From the NCBI GenBank assembly GCA_938009275.1, contig CALLHY010000039.1:1-64000 (forward strand): a DNA stretch of 64,000 bases. The letters run 5' to 3'. The notes beneath the pieces were generated by a model. It had not been told where the DNA came from, ran no database searches, and saw only the letters and a list, made by a program, of their open reading frames with translations. Position 1 is the stretch's first letter, and every line of letters begins with the position of its first letter. Both the position numbers and the translations under genes were made by a program. Shown piece after piece: positions 1-8,043 of this stretch. The stretch is from an uncultured bacterium. GTDB taxonomy: Bacteria; Cloacimonadota; Cloacimonadia; Cloacimonadales; Cloacimonadaceae.

Positions 1-18
1 TCTTTGCAATGGCAACAT

Positions 19-115
19 CTAAGCTCTGCAAGAGCGACAGATAATAGCCTGAGGCATAAGCCTCAGGTACAAGGCACCCACCAATGCCAAGCCCCTTGTG
101 GGCGACAAAAATTTT
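19..115. repeat. REP-like double hairpin element
   Basis: Two short perfect hairpins lie close together. GCTCT-GCA-AGAGC is at 23-35, and CCTGAGGC-ATAA-GCCTCAGG is at 48-67. A looser pairing follows, CCCAC at about 79 with GTGGG at about 109. Hairpin pairs like this resemble REP-type elements moved by IS200-like (Y1/RAYT) transposases in many bacteria. No transposase gene is in the window and this is the only copy I see here, so the assignment is by resemblance. Confidence 0.4.
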
Positions 116-354
116 ATTTTACAATGAGTAAAAGAGCTAAAGAGAGATTATCTGATAAGTAAGTGATAAATAACCAGAATGGTGTAATACAGCGATGATA
201 ACAAACGAATTATGCCCATCATAGAGGAAGGATTGGACATTCCTATTATTAACCACAGAGGAATAGCAGAGCAGAGAATAGCATAGAATAGCAGAGTTGA
301 GATGAAGAACTCAATGAAAGGCATATATTATGCGGCTAACAGAACAATATAGAA
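116..354. other. Non-coding stretch with short degenerate repeats
   Basis: I see no gene here. The stretch is A/T-rich. A segment at about 250-300 repeats variants of GAATAGCA and CAGAG. The words AACCACAGAGG (about 249) and their reverse complement recur near 22014-22034. A tiny open frame starting at 124 (12 codons) has no ribosome binding site and is not called. Confidence 0.4.
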
Positions 355-615
355 TTGCGAGTTCAACACGTTGTAATCCCCTCGACCCCTCGACTTCCCA
401 TCACTGTGTCCCAACCCGTGTTTCACTCTTCCACTACTCCACGATTTCGTAGCTATGGAAAGCTACGTTACCCCTCGACCTCACGACCTCTCGACATTCC
501 AACCCCTCTACTTCCCATCACTCAATGCTCAGTTCGTGTTTCACTCTTCCACTCTTCCACTTTTCCACGATTTCGTAGCTACAGAAAGCTACGATACACC
601 CGCACCCCAACACCT
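355..615. repeat. Octamer-period pyrimidine-rich repeat array with an internal duplication
   Basis: The + strand is C/T-rich and built from degenerate 8-bp units, for example CCCTCGAC at 379 and 387, then CCCTCGAC, CTCACGAC, CTCTCGAC, ATTCCAAC and CCCTCTAC in phase from 472 to 511. A segment of roughly 80 bp occurs twice (about 395-465 and 512-592). Each copy ends in a hairpin, CGTAGCT paired with AGCTACG. Open frames across it have low-complexity translations and no coding character. The array lies upstream of lptB. Confidence 0.6.
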
Positions 616-791
616 GCACAATGATAGCAATCACCAGGCCAGACTGATATACTTTATAAGCGTAATGCAAGGCGATTAAGCGGGTTATGGATATTGCCCG
701 GACAGGCACAAGGCAGGTGCTAAAGCAAAAAGCAATCCAGATGCAAGTATTTCTTGACAAAAAAGGCATACTGATTAGCTTAATAACTGAT

Positions 792-1541
792 ATGGATAAG
801 CACAAGATTCGAGCTGAAAACCTCGTTAAGATATACGGAAAACGCACCGTGGTGAATGATCTCTCTATGGAGATGCAGCAGGGTGAAGTGGTTGGTATCC
901 TTGGCCCTAATGGAGCCGGGAAGACCACCACGTTTTATATGATTATCGGTTTGGCAAAGCCTAATAAAGGCAAAGTGTTCCTGGACGACAAAGACATCTC
1001 GCACAAGCCGATGTATAAGCGCGCCAGGCTCGGTTTGGGATACCTTGCCCAGGCCCCTTCCATCTTTTCCAAGCTAAGCGTGGAAGATAACATCATGGCG
1101 ATTTTGCAGACCGTGAATATCAACCGCAAAGAGCAGAAGTTAAGGCTGCAGGAGTCTTTGGAAGAGCTAAACCTCACTCATGTAGCAAAGCAAAAAGCCT
1201 ACACCCTCTCTGGAGGAGAACGGCGCAAGCTGGAGATAACCCGCGCTTTGGTAACCAAGCCAACTTTCATCTTTATGGACGAGCCTTTTGCCGGGGTTGA
1301 CCCCATCGCAGTGGCAGATATTCAAGACATAATAGGCAAGCTACGGGATAAAGACATCGGCATTATGATTACCGATCACAACGTGATTGAGACTTTGAAA
1401 ATAGTGAACCGCGCTTATATTATCTACAATGGTAAGGTGATGGTTTCCGGCACTTCGAAGGAGCTGATTAACGACGAAAAAGCCAGGGAGCTGTATTTGG
1501 GTGACAGGTTTATGCAAAGTCCTTTTGAGCTGAGTATATGA
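792..1541 (+). CDS. lptB: LPS export ABC transporter ATPase LptB
   Basis: This is the cytoplasmic ATPase of the LptB2FG transporter, which moves lipopolysaccharide from the inner membrane toward the outer membrane. The protein has 249 residues (family about 240). It carries Walker A GPNGAGKTT, the signature LSGGE, Walker B FIFMDEP and the switch His in TDHN. An upstream in-frame ATG at 687 would add 35 residues unlike the family; the ATG at 792 starts where LptB homologues start. The stop overlaps the rpoN start (ATGA, 1538-1541), which fits the common lptB-rpoN pair. lptA and lptC, often just upstream, are absent; repeat DNA lies there instead. Confidence 0.93.
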   Translation: MDKHKIRAENLVKIYGKRTVVNDLSMEMQQGEVVGILGPNGAGKTTTFYMIIGLAKPNKGKVFLDDKDISHKPMYKRARLGLGYLAQAPSIFSKLSVEDNIMAILQTVNINRKEQKLRLQESLEELNLTHVAKQKAYTLSGGERRKLEITRALVTKPTFIFMDEPFAGVDPIAVADIQDIIGKLRDKDIGIMITDHNVIETLKIVNRAYIIYNGKVMVSGTSKELINDEKARELYLGDRFMQSPFELSI

Positions 1542-2995
1542 GTCCAATGGATCAATATCTATCTCTGAAACAGAAACAAGAGCTGGCATTAAAGCCCAAG
1601 ATGCTACAGTCTCTAAAGATGCTGGCATTGCCCATCCTGGAGCTGGAAAGCTATATAAAACAAGAGTTGGTAAATAATCCGCTGCTTGAGCTGAGAGAAG
1701 AGAAAGATGAAGATGACATAGACGAACAAAGCTTTGAGCAACCAGCCCCCGAGAGCAATACCAGCATAGAAGAAACTGAGGATACCGAGAACCACTTTGA
1801 AACGCTTTCCGAAGCCAAAGAGCTAACCGAGATACTGGATCATTGGAATGACTATCACTCTGGCTATGACGCTTGGCATGGAGATAGCGAAGCAGACCAC
1901 ACAGAGTCCCTTATCCGTTATGAAGAAAACGCCAAAGAGAAGTATTTGGAACAGCTTTATCCCCTTAATCTGCCTGTAAATGAGATAGACTATATTACCG
2001 ACCTTATAGACTCATGCGACATTTATGGCTTTTTGCCCGAGGGTTTGGACATTATAAACCTGGCCCGGAAGTTCAGGATACACAAAGACAGGGCAGAAGA
2101 GCTGCATCAAATGGTGCTGAATCTAAGCCCCAAGGGGATATGTGCCCGCAGCCTCTGCGAATGCCTGATGGCGCAGCTAAGTGAGGATCAAAAAGAGAAC
2201 AGGATAATCTGTGGGATAATAGGTGACCAGTTCGATAACCTTATTCATAGACGCTATCAGAAGATAGCTTCGTTTTATGGAGTATCTGAAGACACAGTTT
2301 TAGCAGCCAAAGAGCAAGTGTCTAAGCTGGATCCAAAGCCCGGGCTGCGAATACTAAGCTCCAGTGCTTCTTATGTTTTCCCCGATGTAACCTTGAAACT
2401 TATCGATGGTGATTATGTGGTGATAATAAACGACCAGATAACCCCAAACATAATAATCAGCCCCAGATACCGTAAGATGATAAATAGGGGCTATTTTGAC
2501 AAAGAAACCATGCAGTTTGTGCGCGAGAGGATAAATTCTGCCAAGTTCCTGATAAAGTCTATCTTCATGCGCATGCGTACCCTGGAAAGAGTGTCGCTAT
2601 CAATTATTAAGCATCAGTACGACTTCTTCTATTTGGGCAGCGGACAGATGCAACCATTAACCTATTCGGTAATCGCCCAGGACCTTGGAGTTAGCGAATC
2701 TACTATCAGCCGTGTGGTTAAACACAAATATGCAGAAACCCCTTATGGCATTTTTGCCTTTAAGGACTTTTTTACCTCTACGGCTGGGCTGGATGATGAC
2801 TATCAAAGCATCTCCCGCCAGAGGGTGAAATCCGAAATAATTAAGATGATAGAACTGGAAAACAAGAAGAAGCCACTAAGCGACCAGGAACTTGTAAACA
2901 GGCTAAAAGCTGATGGGCTGAATATATCCAGAAGAATAGTAACAAAATACCGGGATGAACTGGGGATACTGAACAGCCATCTCAGGAGAAGGTAA
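1538..2995 (+). CDS. rpoN: RNA polymerase sigma-54 factor RpoN
   Basis: This is the alternative sigma factor for promoters of the -24/-12 type, which need an AAA+ enhancer-binding activator. The protein has 485 residues. The N-terminal region I is Gln/Leu-rich (SLKQKQELALKPKMLQSLK), followed by an acidic linker at about 50-100, the core-binding domain, a helix-turn-helix (YSVIAQDLGVSESTISRVV) at about 372-390, and near the C-terminus an RpoN box variant (SRRIVTKYR). The start overlaps the lptB stop and the stop overlaps the lpd start by one base, so the three genes are translationally coupled. No sigma-54 activator gene is in the window, so its regulon must be controlled from elsewhere. Confidence 0.95.
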   Translation: MSPMDQYLSLKQKQELALKPKMLQSLKMLALPILELESYIKQELVNNPLLELREEKDEDDIDEQSFEQPAPESNTSIEETEDTENHFETLSEAKELTEILDHWNDYHSGYDAWHGDSEADHTESLIRYEENAKEKYLEQLYPLNLPVNEIDYITDLIDSCDIYGFLPEGLDIINLARKFRIHKDRAEELHQMVLNLSPKGICARSLCECLMAQLSEDQKENRIICGIIGDQFDNLIHRRYQKIASFYGVSEDTVLAAKEQVSKLDPKPGLRILSSSASYVFPDVTLKLIDGDYVVIINDQITPNIIISPRYRKMINRGYFDKETMQFVRERINSAKFLIKSIFMRMRTLERVSLSIIKHQYDFFYLGSGQMQPLTYSVIAQDLGVSESTISRVVKHKYAETPYGIFAFKDFFTSTAGLDDDYQSISRQRVKSEIIKMIELENKKKPLSDQELVNRLKADGLNISRRIVTKYRDELGILNSHLRRR

Positions 2996-4395
2996 TGCAA
3001 CATTATAAAGTGATAATAATCGGCGGTGGCCCGGGTGGCTATGAAGCCGCTATCAGGCTTGCACAATATGATATTGAGTGCCTGGTGATAGAAAAGAACA
3101 GACTTGGCGGTATCTGTCTGAACTGGGGCTGCATCCCCACTAAAGCGCTGGTAAAAAGCGCAGAACTGTTGTCTGAGATGCAAGACGCCGAAAGCTACGG
3201 GCTTAGTAAGCCGGAAGTAAAGATTGACTATCGCAAGATTTGGAACAGGAAGAACGCCGTTGTGGAGCAGCTGGTTGGCGGAATTGAATACCTGTTTCGG
3301 AAACGTAAGATAGCGGTGGTAACAGGTGTGGCTATTGCCGTTAGCAAGGCAGAAACAGGCTATCAGGTTACATGCGGGGGCGGTGAAGCATTCACCTGCG
3401 ATTATTTGATAGTAGCCAGCGGAAGCGAAGCCAAAAGCTTGCCCGGAATTGCTATAGACGAGCAAGACATCATGTCCTCCACAGGAATACTGAAGCTGGA
3501 CACATTGCCCAAGAGCCTGGCAGTGGTTGGCGGGGGAGTTATCGGCTGTGAATTTGCCTCCATCTTTGCCACCTTTGGGGTGCAAGTAAGCATCATTGAG
3601 TTTTTGCCCAGGCTGGTAGCCATGGAAGATGAAGAGATATCGAAGCGGCTCGCCCTTAGCTTCAAGAAAGCAGGAATAAAGGTGCTTACCGGAGTAGGCG
3701 TGCAGAGTATAGACCAAACCGATGAAGGGCTAAAGCTAAACCTGAGTAACGACAATAGTATTGTAGCCGAAAAAGTGCTGATTAGCGTTGGCAGAAACCC
3801 GGTGAATAACCTGGACTGGCAAGGTTTGAACTTAGATTCAGACAGGGCTGCGATAATAATAGACAGATATATGCGCACCAACATCGAAAACGTGTATGCC
3901 ATTGGTGATGTAACGGCAAAGCTTCAGCTTGCCCACACCGCCAGCAAGCAAGGCCTTATAGCTGCGCAGCATATCGCCATGCTGGAAGCAAAGCAAGAAT
4001 TTCATTATGATGAATTGAATTATACAAACATACCGCGATGCACATTCACGCATCCGGAGATCGCCTCAGTAGGCTTTACCCAGGCTGAGGCAACTGAGAA
4101 ATACGGCGAAGTTAAGGTAGGCAAATTCCCCTTTGCAGCAAACGGGAAAGCCATGGCTATGAATGCAACAGACGGTTTTGTGAAAACCATTGCCCATCCT
4201 GAAACAGGAGAGCTGGTCGGTATGCATATCATGGGTCATGGAGCAGCCGAGCTTATTGCACAGGGAGCCATCCTGATAGCCGGTAAACGTACAGCAGCAG
4301 ATGTCGAAGCCATAGTGTTTGCGCATCCCACGATGTCGGAAGCAATAATGGAATCGATAGAAGACCTGCAAAACCTATCAATCCACAAAATTTAA
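2995..4395 (+). CDS. lpd: Dihydrolipoyl dehydrogenase (E3)
   Basis: This FAD flavoenzyme reoxidises the dihydrolipoyl group of 2-oxoacid dehydrogenase complexes or the glycine cleavage system, using NAD+. It has 466 residues, the usual length. The FAD motif GGGPGGYEAA begins at residue 10. The redox disulfide is C41/C46 (GGICLNWGCIPTK). The NAD-binding motif is VVGGGVIGCEFAS, and the C-terminal His-Glu pair is in AHPTMSEA. It sits between rpoN and hpf with a one-base overlap upstream. No E1, E2 or glycine-cleavage gene is near, so its partner complex cannot be named. A related disulfide reductase of the same fold is a less likely alternative. Confidence 0.9.
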   Translation: MQHYKVIIIGGGPGGYEAAIRLAQYDIECLVIEKNRLGGICLNWGCIPTKALVKSAELLSEMQDAESYGLSKPEVKIDYRKIWNRKNAVVEQLVGGIEYLFRKRKIAVVTGVAIAVSKAETGYQVTCGGGEAFTCDYLIVASGSEAKSLPGIAIDEQDIMSSTGILKLDTLPKSLAVVGGGVIGCEFASIFATFGVQVSIIEFLPRLVAMEDEEISKRLALSFKKAGIKVLTGVGVQSIDQTDEGLKLNLSNDNSIVAEKVLISVGRNPVNNLDWQGLNLDSDRAAIIIDRYMRTNIENVYAIGDVTAKLQLAHTASKQGLIAAQHIAMLEAKQEFHYDELNYTNIPRCTFTHPEIASVGFTQAEATEKYGEVKVGKFPFAANGKAMAMNATDGFVKTIAHPETGELVGMHIMGHGAAELIAQGAILIAGKRTAADVEAIVFAHPTMSEAIMESIEDLQNLSIHKI

Positions 4396-4408
4396 GGAGG
4401 ATTCCATC

Positions 4409-4945
4409 ATGCAGATCACAATTACTGCCCGCCACTTTGAGCTGACCAAAGCAATCAGAGATTATGTGGAGACTTCTTGCTTGAAGCTGAAGAAGTATTT
4501 TGATCACATCATCACTGTGCATGTAACGCTTGCGCTGGAGAACAGCCGCAACGTTTGTGAGCTATCGCTTCACGCAGCCAGATTCAGCTTACAAAGTGAA
4601 GCCGAAGAGATGGATATGTACCTTTCAATCGACACTGCCTTGGATAAGATGGAAGGTCAGATTAAGAAACTAAAGGATCGAATAACAGACCACCAGAAGC
4701 GTGCTCTGAAAGACCATTTCGATGATTTCTCCCGTGCTACGGACTTTCATGTGAACAGCGTTGACCGTGCGCATAAAACCGTAAAAACGAAACGGGTTGT
4801 TACAGAAACACTCTCTGTGGAAGAAGCCTTGGAGAAGATAGATGATGCCAAAGAAGACTTCATGATCTTCAAGAACTTGGAAACAGATAGAATAAACGTG
4901 TTGGTTAAGAAAGACAATGAGTTCTATAAACTGTTTGAGCCTTGA
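4409..4945 (+). CDS. hpf: Ribosome hibernation promoting factor, long form
   Basis: HPF binds the 30S decoding centre and makes inactive 100S ribosome dimers under starvation. The protein has 178 residues. The N-terminal S30AE domain covers about 1-100 (MQITITARHFELTKAIRDYV), and a C-terminal dimerisation domain covers about 120-178 (RVVTETLSVEEALEKID, then FMIFKN and NVLVKKDNEFYKLFEP). Two domains mark the long form, which dimerises ribosomes without RMF. TAAGGAGG at 4393-4400 is a strong ribosome binding site and includes the lpd stop codon. hpf next to rpoN is a conserved pairing in many Gram-negatives. Confidence 0.93.
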   Translation: MQITITARHFELTKAIRDYVETSCLKLKKYFDHIITVHVTLALENSRNVCELSLHAARFSLQSEAEEMDMYLSIDTALDKMEGQIKKLKDRITDHQKRALKDHFDDFSRATDFHVNSVDRAHKTVKTKRVVTETLSVEEALEKIDDAKEDFMIFKNLETDRINVLVKKDNEFYKLFEP

Positions 4946-4975
4946 TGCTTGAACAAAAGTAAGAATAATGATTGC

Positions 4976-5060
4976 GAGGAAGAGCAACCCGGTACCATGC
5001 TTAGCAGTTCGGTGTAAACAGCATGCTTGCAACTGGCTTGTTCTTCCTCCTTTGTTTTAC
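4976..5060 (+). ncRNA. Long stem-loop between hpf and hprK (leader or attenuator candidate)
   Basis: A 12-base arm at 4976-4987 pairs with 5038-5049 with one G-U type pair. Inside it CCGGT at 4989-4993 pairs with ACTGG at 5032-5036, and CATGCT at 4996-5001 pairs with AGCATG at 5020-5025, leaving an 18-base loop. A T-rich tract (CTTTGTTTTA) follows the closing arm. It could be a terminator behind hpf, an attenuator, or a structured leader of hprK. It shows none of the conserved 4.5S RNA tetraloop-region sequence. I do not recognise it as a known RNA family. Confidence 0.4.
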
Positions 5061-5086
5061 CATGTGTGATTGACTTGGGATAAGAT

Positions 5087-6076
5087 ATGAAAGAGATAAC
5101 CGTACGAGACTTTTTTGATGCCAAAAAGAAAGACCTGGCACTTTCCTTGATTACTGAACCGGAAACCCTGAACAAAAGGCTGGGCTCACCGCATGTGAAC
5201 AGGCCTGGTTTGGCATTAGCAGGCTTTTTGGAAGTGTTTTCCTCCGACCGCATCCAAGTTTTTGGCGAGACTGAGGTTCGATACCTGCAAAGCCTGAATG
5301 AGGATGAATTAATAGCCCGCATTCGTGACGTATTCAAGACAGATATCCCATGCATTATTATCTCCAAAGGTCTTACACTACCACCAATTACAGAATATAT
5401 CGCCAATGACCTCAATGTTGCACTTCTATCCAGCAGGCTTTCCACAATAAACCTAATAGAACACTTATCACGTTATCTACATGATGTTTTCGCACTTGAA
5501 AAGACCCTGCATGCCACATTAATAGACGTTTTCGGACTGGGTATTCTGCTTACCGGTAAAAGCGGAATAGGCAAGAGTGAATGTGCATTGGACTTAGTTC
5601 ACAGGGGGCATAGCCTTATCGGGGATGATCTTATCACCCTACGCTATTTAGACGACCAGCTTTTTGGCAAGCCAGGGCGTGATTTTGGGCACTTCATGGA
5701 GATAAGAGGTGTGGGCTTCGTGAATGCAGAACGCATGTTCGGCATTGAGCGCACCCGTAAACAAAAGTCCATTGATCTACAAATTGAGCTGATGCCATGG
5801 CAAGAAAACATGGATTATGAGCGCATCGGCCTGGCAAATAACTACGCAGAACACCTGGGTGTGAAGATACCCATTATCTATCTTCCTGTGTCTCCAGGCA
5901 AGAATGTATCGGTGATAGTAGAAGTGGCGGCAATGAACATGATCCTGAAAGGCGTTGGTTATGATGCTGCAGAGGACTTTAACCGCAGAATAAATGACGA
6001 AATCCGCAAGAAAACCCTGGCAAAAGGGATGGATGGCAAGGTAAATGAAAAAGATAGCAGTAACGGTAACCAATAA
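5087..6076 (+). CDS. hprK: HPr kinase/phosphorylase
   Basis: HprK phosphorylates HPr on a regulatory serine using ATP or pyrophosphate and also removes that phosphate, linking carbon state to regulation. The protein has 329 residues (family about 310-330). An N-terminal domain (about 1-130) precedes the kinase domain with Walker A GKSGIGKS at 157-164 and the HprK signature region containing DDLITLRY and EIRGVG. Its target ptsH follows, overlapping by 32 bases, so both are made together. The ribosome binding site is weak and a structured leader precedes it. Confidence 0.93.
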   Translation: MKEITVRDFFDAKKKDLALSLITEPETLNKRLGSPHVNRPGLALAGFLEVFSSDRIQVFGETEVRYLQSLNEDELIARIRDVFKTDIPCIIISKGLTLPPITEYIANDLNVALLSSRLSTINLIEHLSRYLHDVFALEKTLHATLIDVFGLGILLTGKSGIGKSECALDLVHRGHSLIGDDLITLRYLDDQLFGKPGRDFGHFMEIRGVGFVNAERMFGIERTRKQKSIDLQIELMPWQENMDYERIGLANNYAEHLGVKIPIIYLPVSPGKNVSVIVEVAAMNMILKGVGYDAAEDFNRRINDEIRKKTLAKGMDGKVNEKDSSNGNQ

Positions 6077-6308
6077 GCTGGGATTGCACGCACGCCCATC
6101 CGCCCTGTTGGTAAGGGCAGCCACAAAGTTCAGAAGCGACTTCTTTATCGAGAAAGACGGGATGAAAGTGAATGGCAAAAGCATTATGGGCGTTATGATG
6201 CTGGCTGCCGAATGCGGTTCCAATCTTGAGCTTGTTGCCGATGGAGTTGACGAGGACTATCTCTTAACTGAGTTATCAGACCTCATCAAAAGCGGATTTG
6301 GTGAGTAA
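6045..6308 (+). CDS. ptsH: Phosphocarrier protein HPr
   Basis: HPr carries phosphate between Enzyme I and sugar-specific Enzyme II in the PTS. The protein has 87 residues. Both control sites are present: His15 in GLHARPS (phosphorylated by Enzyme I) and Ser46 in VNGKSIMGV (phosphorylated by HprK). The start lies inside the end of hprK, with GGCAAGG as the likely ribosome binding site, and ptsI follows two bases after the stop. With no Enzyme II nearby, a regulatory role is more likely than sugar uptake. Both sites being intact argues that the HprK-HPr switch works. Confidence 0.95.
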   Translation: MKKIAVTVTNKLGLHARPSALLVRAATKFRSDFFIEKDGMKVNGKSIMGVMMLAAECGSNLELVADGVDEDYLLTELSDLIKSGFGE

Positions 6309-6310
6309 AA

Positions 6311-8035
6311 ATGCAACGGTTATCTGGCAATAGCATAAATAACGGCCTCTTCATTGGCAGAGCGCTGCATATCAAGCCTGAAGAACACGTAATAGACAAA
6401 TACAGCATTAGCGAAGAAGACGTAAACAAAGAGATTGCCAGATTTCGCGATGCAGTAGCCATAGTAGATACTGAAATTGCCCACGACATATCCAGCAGCA
6501 ATCTAAACTCCCGAGACAAAGAAATCATCGCCAGTCACAGAGATATCTTACACGATCCAGAAATAGAAAACATGGTTGTAAGCGCTATAAAAGACAAGCT
6601 TCACCACACGTGCATGGCCATTCAGGACTCTTTTACCAGCATCGTTAGCCAATTTGAAGCCATGAGTGTGGAATCCTTCGCCCTTCGAGCTGCGGACTAC
6701 CGTGATGTGGGAACGCGGCTATTGAATGCCTTAAACGGCATTACAGGTACCCTTCCAAAAGATATGGAGAGTGACCACATTCCTATCTTTGCCGAGATTA
6801 CCCCATCCATGGTCAGCCGGCTGGCAGGTGCTGGAGTTAAAGCTTATCTCTGTGCCAAAGGCAGCTACAATTCACACGCATCCATCTTAACCAGGGCACT
6901 TAATCTTGTTGCCATTGCCAATATCCCCGTACTGATAAGCACTTTGCAGGACGATGATTTACTTATAGTGGATGGTGACGAAGGCAAGCTGGTGATAAAT
7001 CCTGATGAAGAAACCCTGGACTACTATGCCCAAAAAGTTCAGGTGGAAGAGCTGCTCCGCCAAAAACTGGCAGAGCTGAAAGCCGCGGTATCCCAGACGG
7101 CAGACGGCCAACAGGTTACCCTTTATGCCAACATAGGTGTTCCCGAAGAGCTGGATGGCATAATAAATCTTGGCTGCGATGGCATTGGGCTTTTTAGAAC
7201 AGAGTTTTTATACATCTCGCGCCAAAGCCTGCCTTCTGAGGACGAACAATACGAGATTTACCGCCACATGGCAGAGCAAATGGCACCAACTCCAGTAACT
7301 ATCAGGACATTTGACTTAGGCGGTGACAAGCTCGCTCCCTTTGGTTTGGGAGCTGCGGAAGAAAATCCCTATCTGGGCAATCGCGGCATCCGATTCAGCC
7401 TCGCCCATCACGAAGTGTTTAGAACTCAGCTTAGGGCGATTTTGCGCGCTTCCGCCTTTGGCAAGATAAGAGTAATGTTCCCCATGATTATTGATGTGGA
7501 AGACTTCATGGAGGCAAAACACATCTTTAATCACTGCCAGGAAGAGCTGTACTCCGAAGGTGTGGCATTCGACAGCTCCATAGAGCTTGGTGCTATGATA
7601 GAAATACCTTCGGCAGCCTTGGGCGCAGACGCTTTGGCACAGGTGTGCGACTTCTTAAGCATCGGCACAAACGACCTTGTTCAATACACGCTTGCCGTTG
7701 ACCGTAACAACGATAATGTTTCCCGCTATTACATTCAGCATCATCCCGCTGTTCTTAGCCTTCTAAGACAAAGCGTGTTAAGTGCTGCCAAGTATAAAGT
7801 CCCCATTTCTGTATGCGGGGAAATGGCCTCCACCCCACACTATATCCCGCTGCTGCTAGGCATGGGAGTTCAAGAATTCAGCATCAGCCCAAATAACTAC
7901 TTCATGATTAAAGCCATCATCAAAAAGTGTGACAACAAGCTATTCAAGATAATATCCCGATTCGACTTCTCTTGCTCGGTTCCAGAAATTGAGAGGCTAA
8001 TCTTCACAGAACTGAAACACTATTATCAGCTATAG
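6311..8035 (+). CDS. ptsI: Phosphoenolpyruvate-protein phosphotransferase (PTS Enzyme I)
   Basis: Enzyme I takes phosphate from phosphoenolpyruvate and passes it to His15 of HPr. The protein has 574 residues (E. coli 575). The phosphorylated histidine is H189 in NSHASILTR. The usual GGRTSH lead-in is replaced by KGSYNSH, so the residues around the histidine are unusual but the histidine is kept. The PEP-binding barrel shows GIGLFRTEFLY, RTFDLGGDK and NPYLGNRGIR. C502 in VCGEMAS matches the active-site cysteine position. It ends nine bases before pgi, and the set hprK-ptsH-ptsI-pgi looks like one transcript. Confidence 0.94.
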   Translation: MQRLSGNSINNGLFIGRALHIKPEEHVIDKYSISEEDVNKEIARFRDAVAIVDTEIAHDISSSNLNSRDKEIIASHRDILHDPEIENMVVSAIKDKLHHTCMAIQDSFTSIVSQFEAMSVESFALRAADYRDVGTRLLNALNGITGTLPKDMESDHIPIFAEITPSMVSRLAGAGVKAYLCAKGSYNSHASILTRALNLVAIANIPVLISTLQDDDLLIVDGDEGKLVINPDEETLDYYAQKVQVEELLRQKLAELKAAVSQTADGQQVTLYANIGVPEELDGIINLGCDGIGLFRTEFLYISRQSLPSEDEQYEIYRHMAEQMAPTPVTIRTFDLGGDKLAPFGLGAAEENPYLGNRGIRFSLAHHEVFRTQLRAILRASAFGKIRVMFPMIIDVEDFMEAKHIFNHCQEELYSEGVAFDSSIELGAMIEIPSAALGADALAQVCDFLSIGTNDLVQYTLAVDRNNDNVSRYYIQHHPAVLSLLRQSVLSAAKYKVPISVCGEMASTPHYIPLLLGMGVQEFSISPNNYFMIKAIIKKCDNKLFKIISRFDFSCSVPEIERLIFTELKHYYQL

Positions 8036-8043
8036 GAGACATC

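Noticed and set aside
355..679. Open frames of 74-89 codons on the + strand before lptB
   Set aside because: They run through the octamer repeat array, have low-complexity translations and no ribosome binding site.
687..791. Upstream ATG of lptB giving 35 extra residues
   Set aside because: The extra residues do not resemble LptB, while the ATG at 792 matches the family start.
4976..5060. 4.5S signal recognition particle RNA
   Set aside because: The conserved GGAA-loop sequence of SRP RNA is missing.
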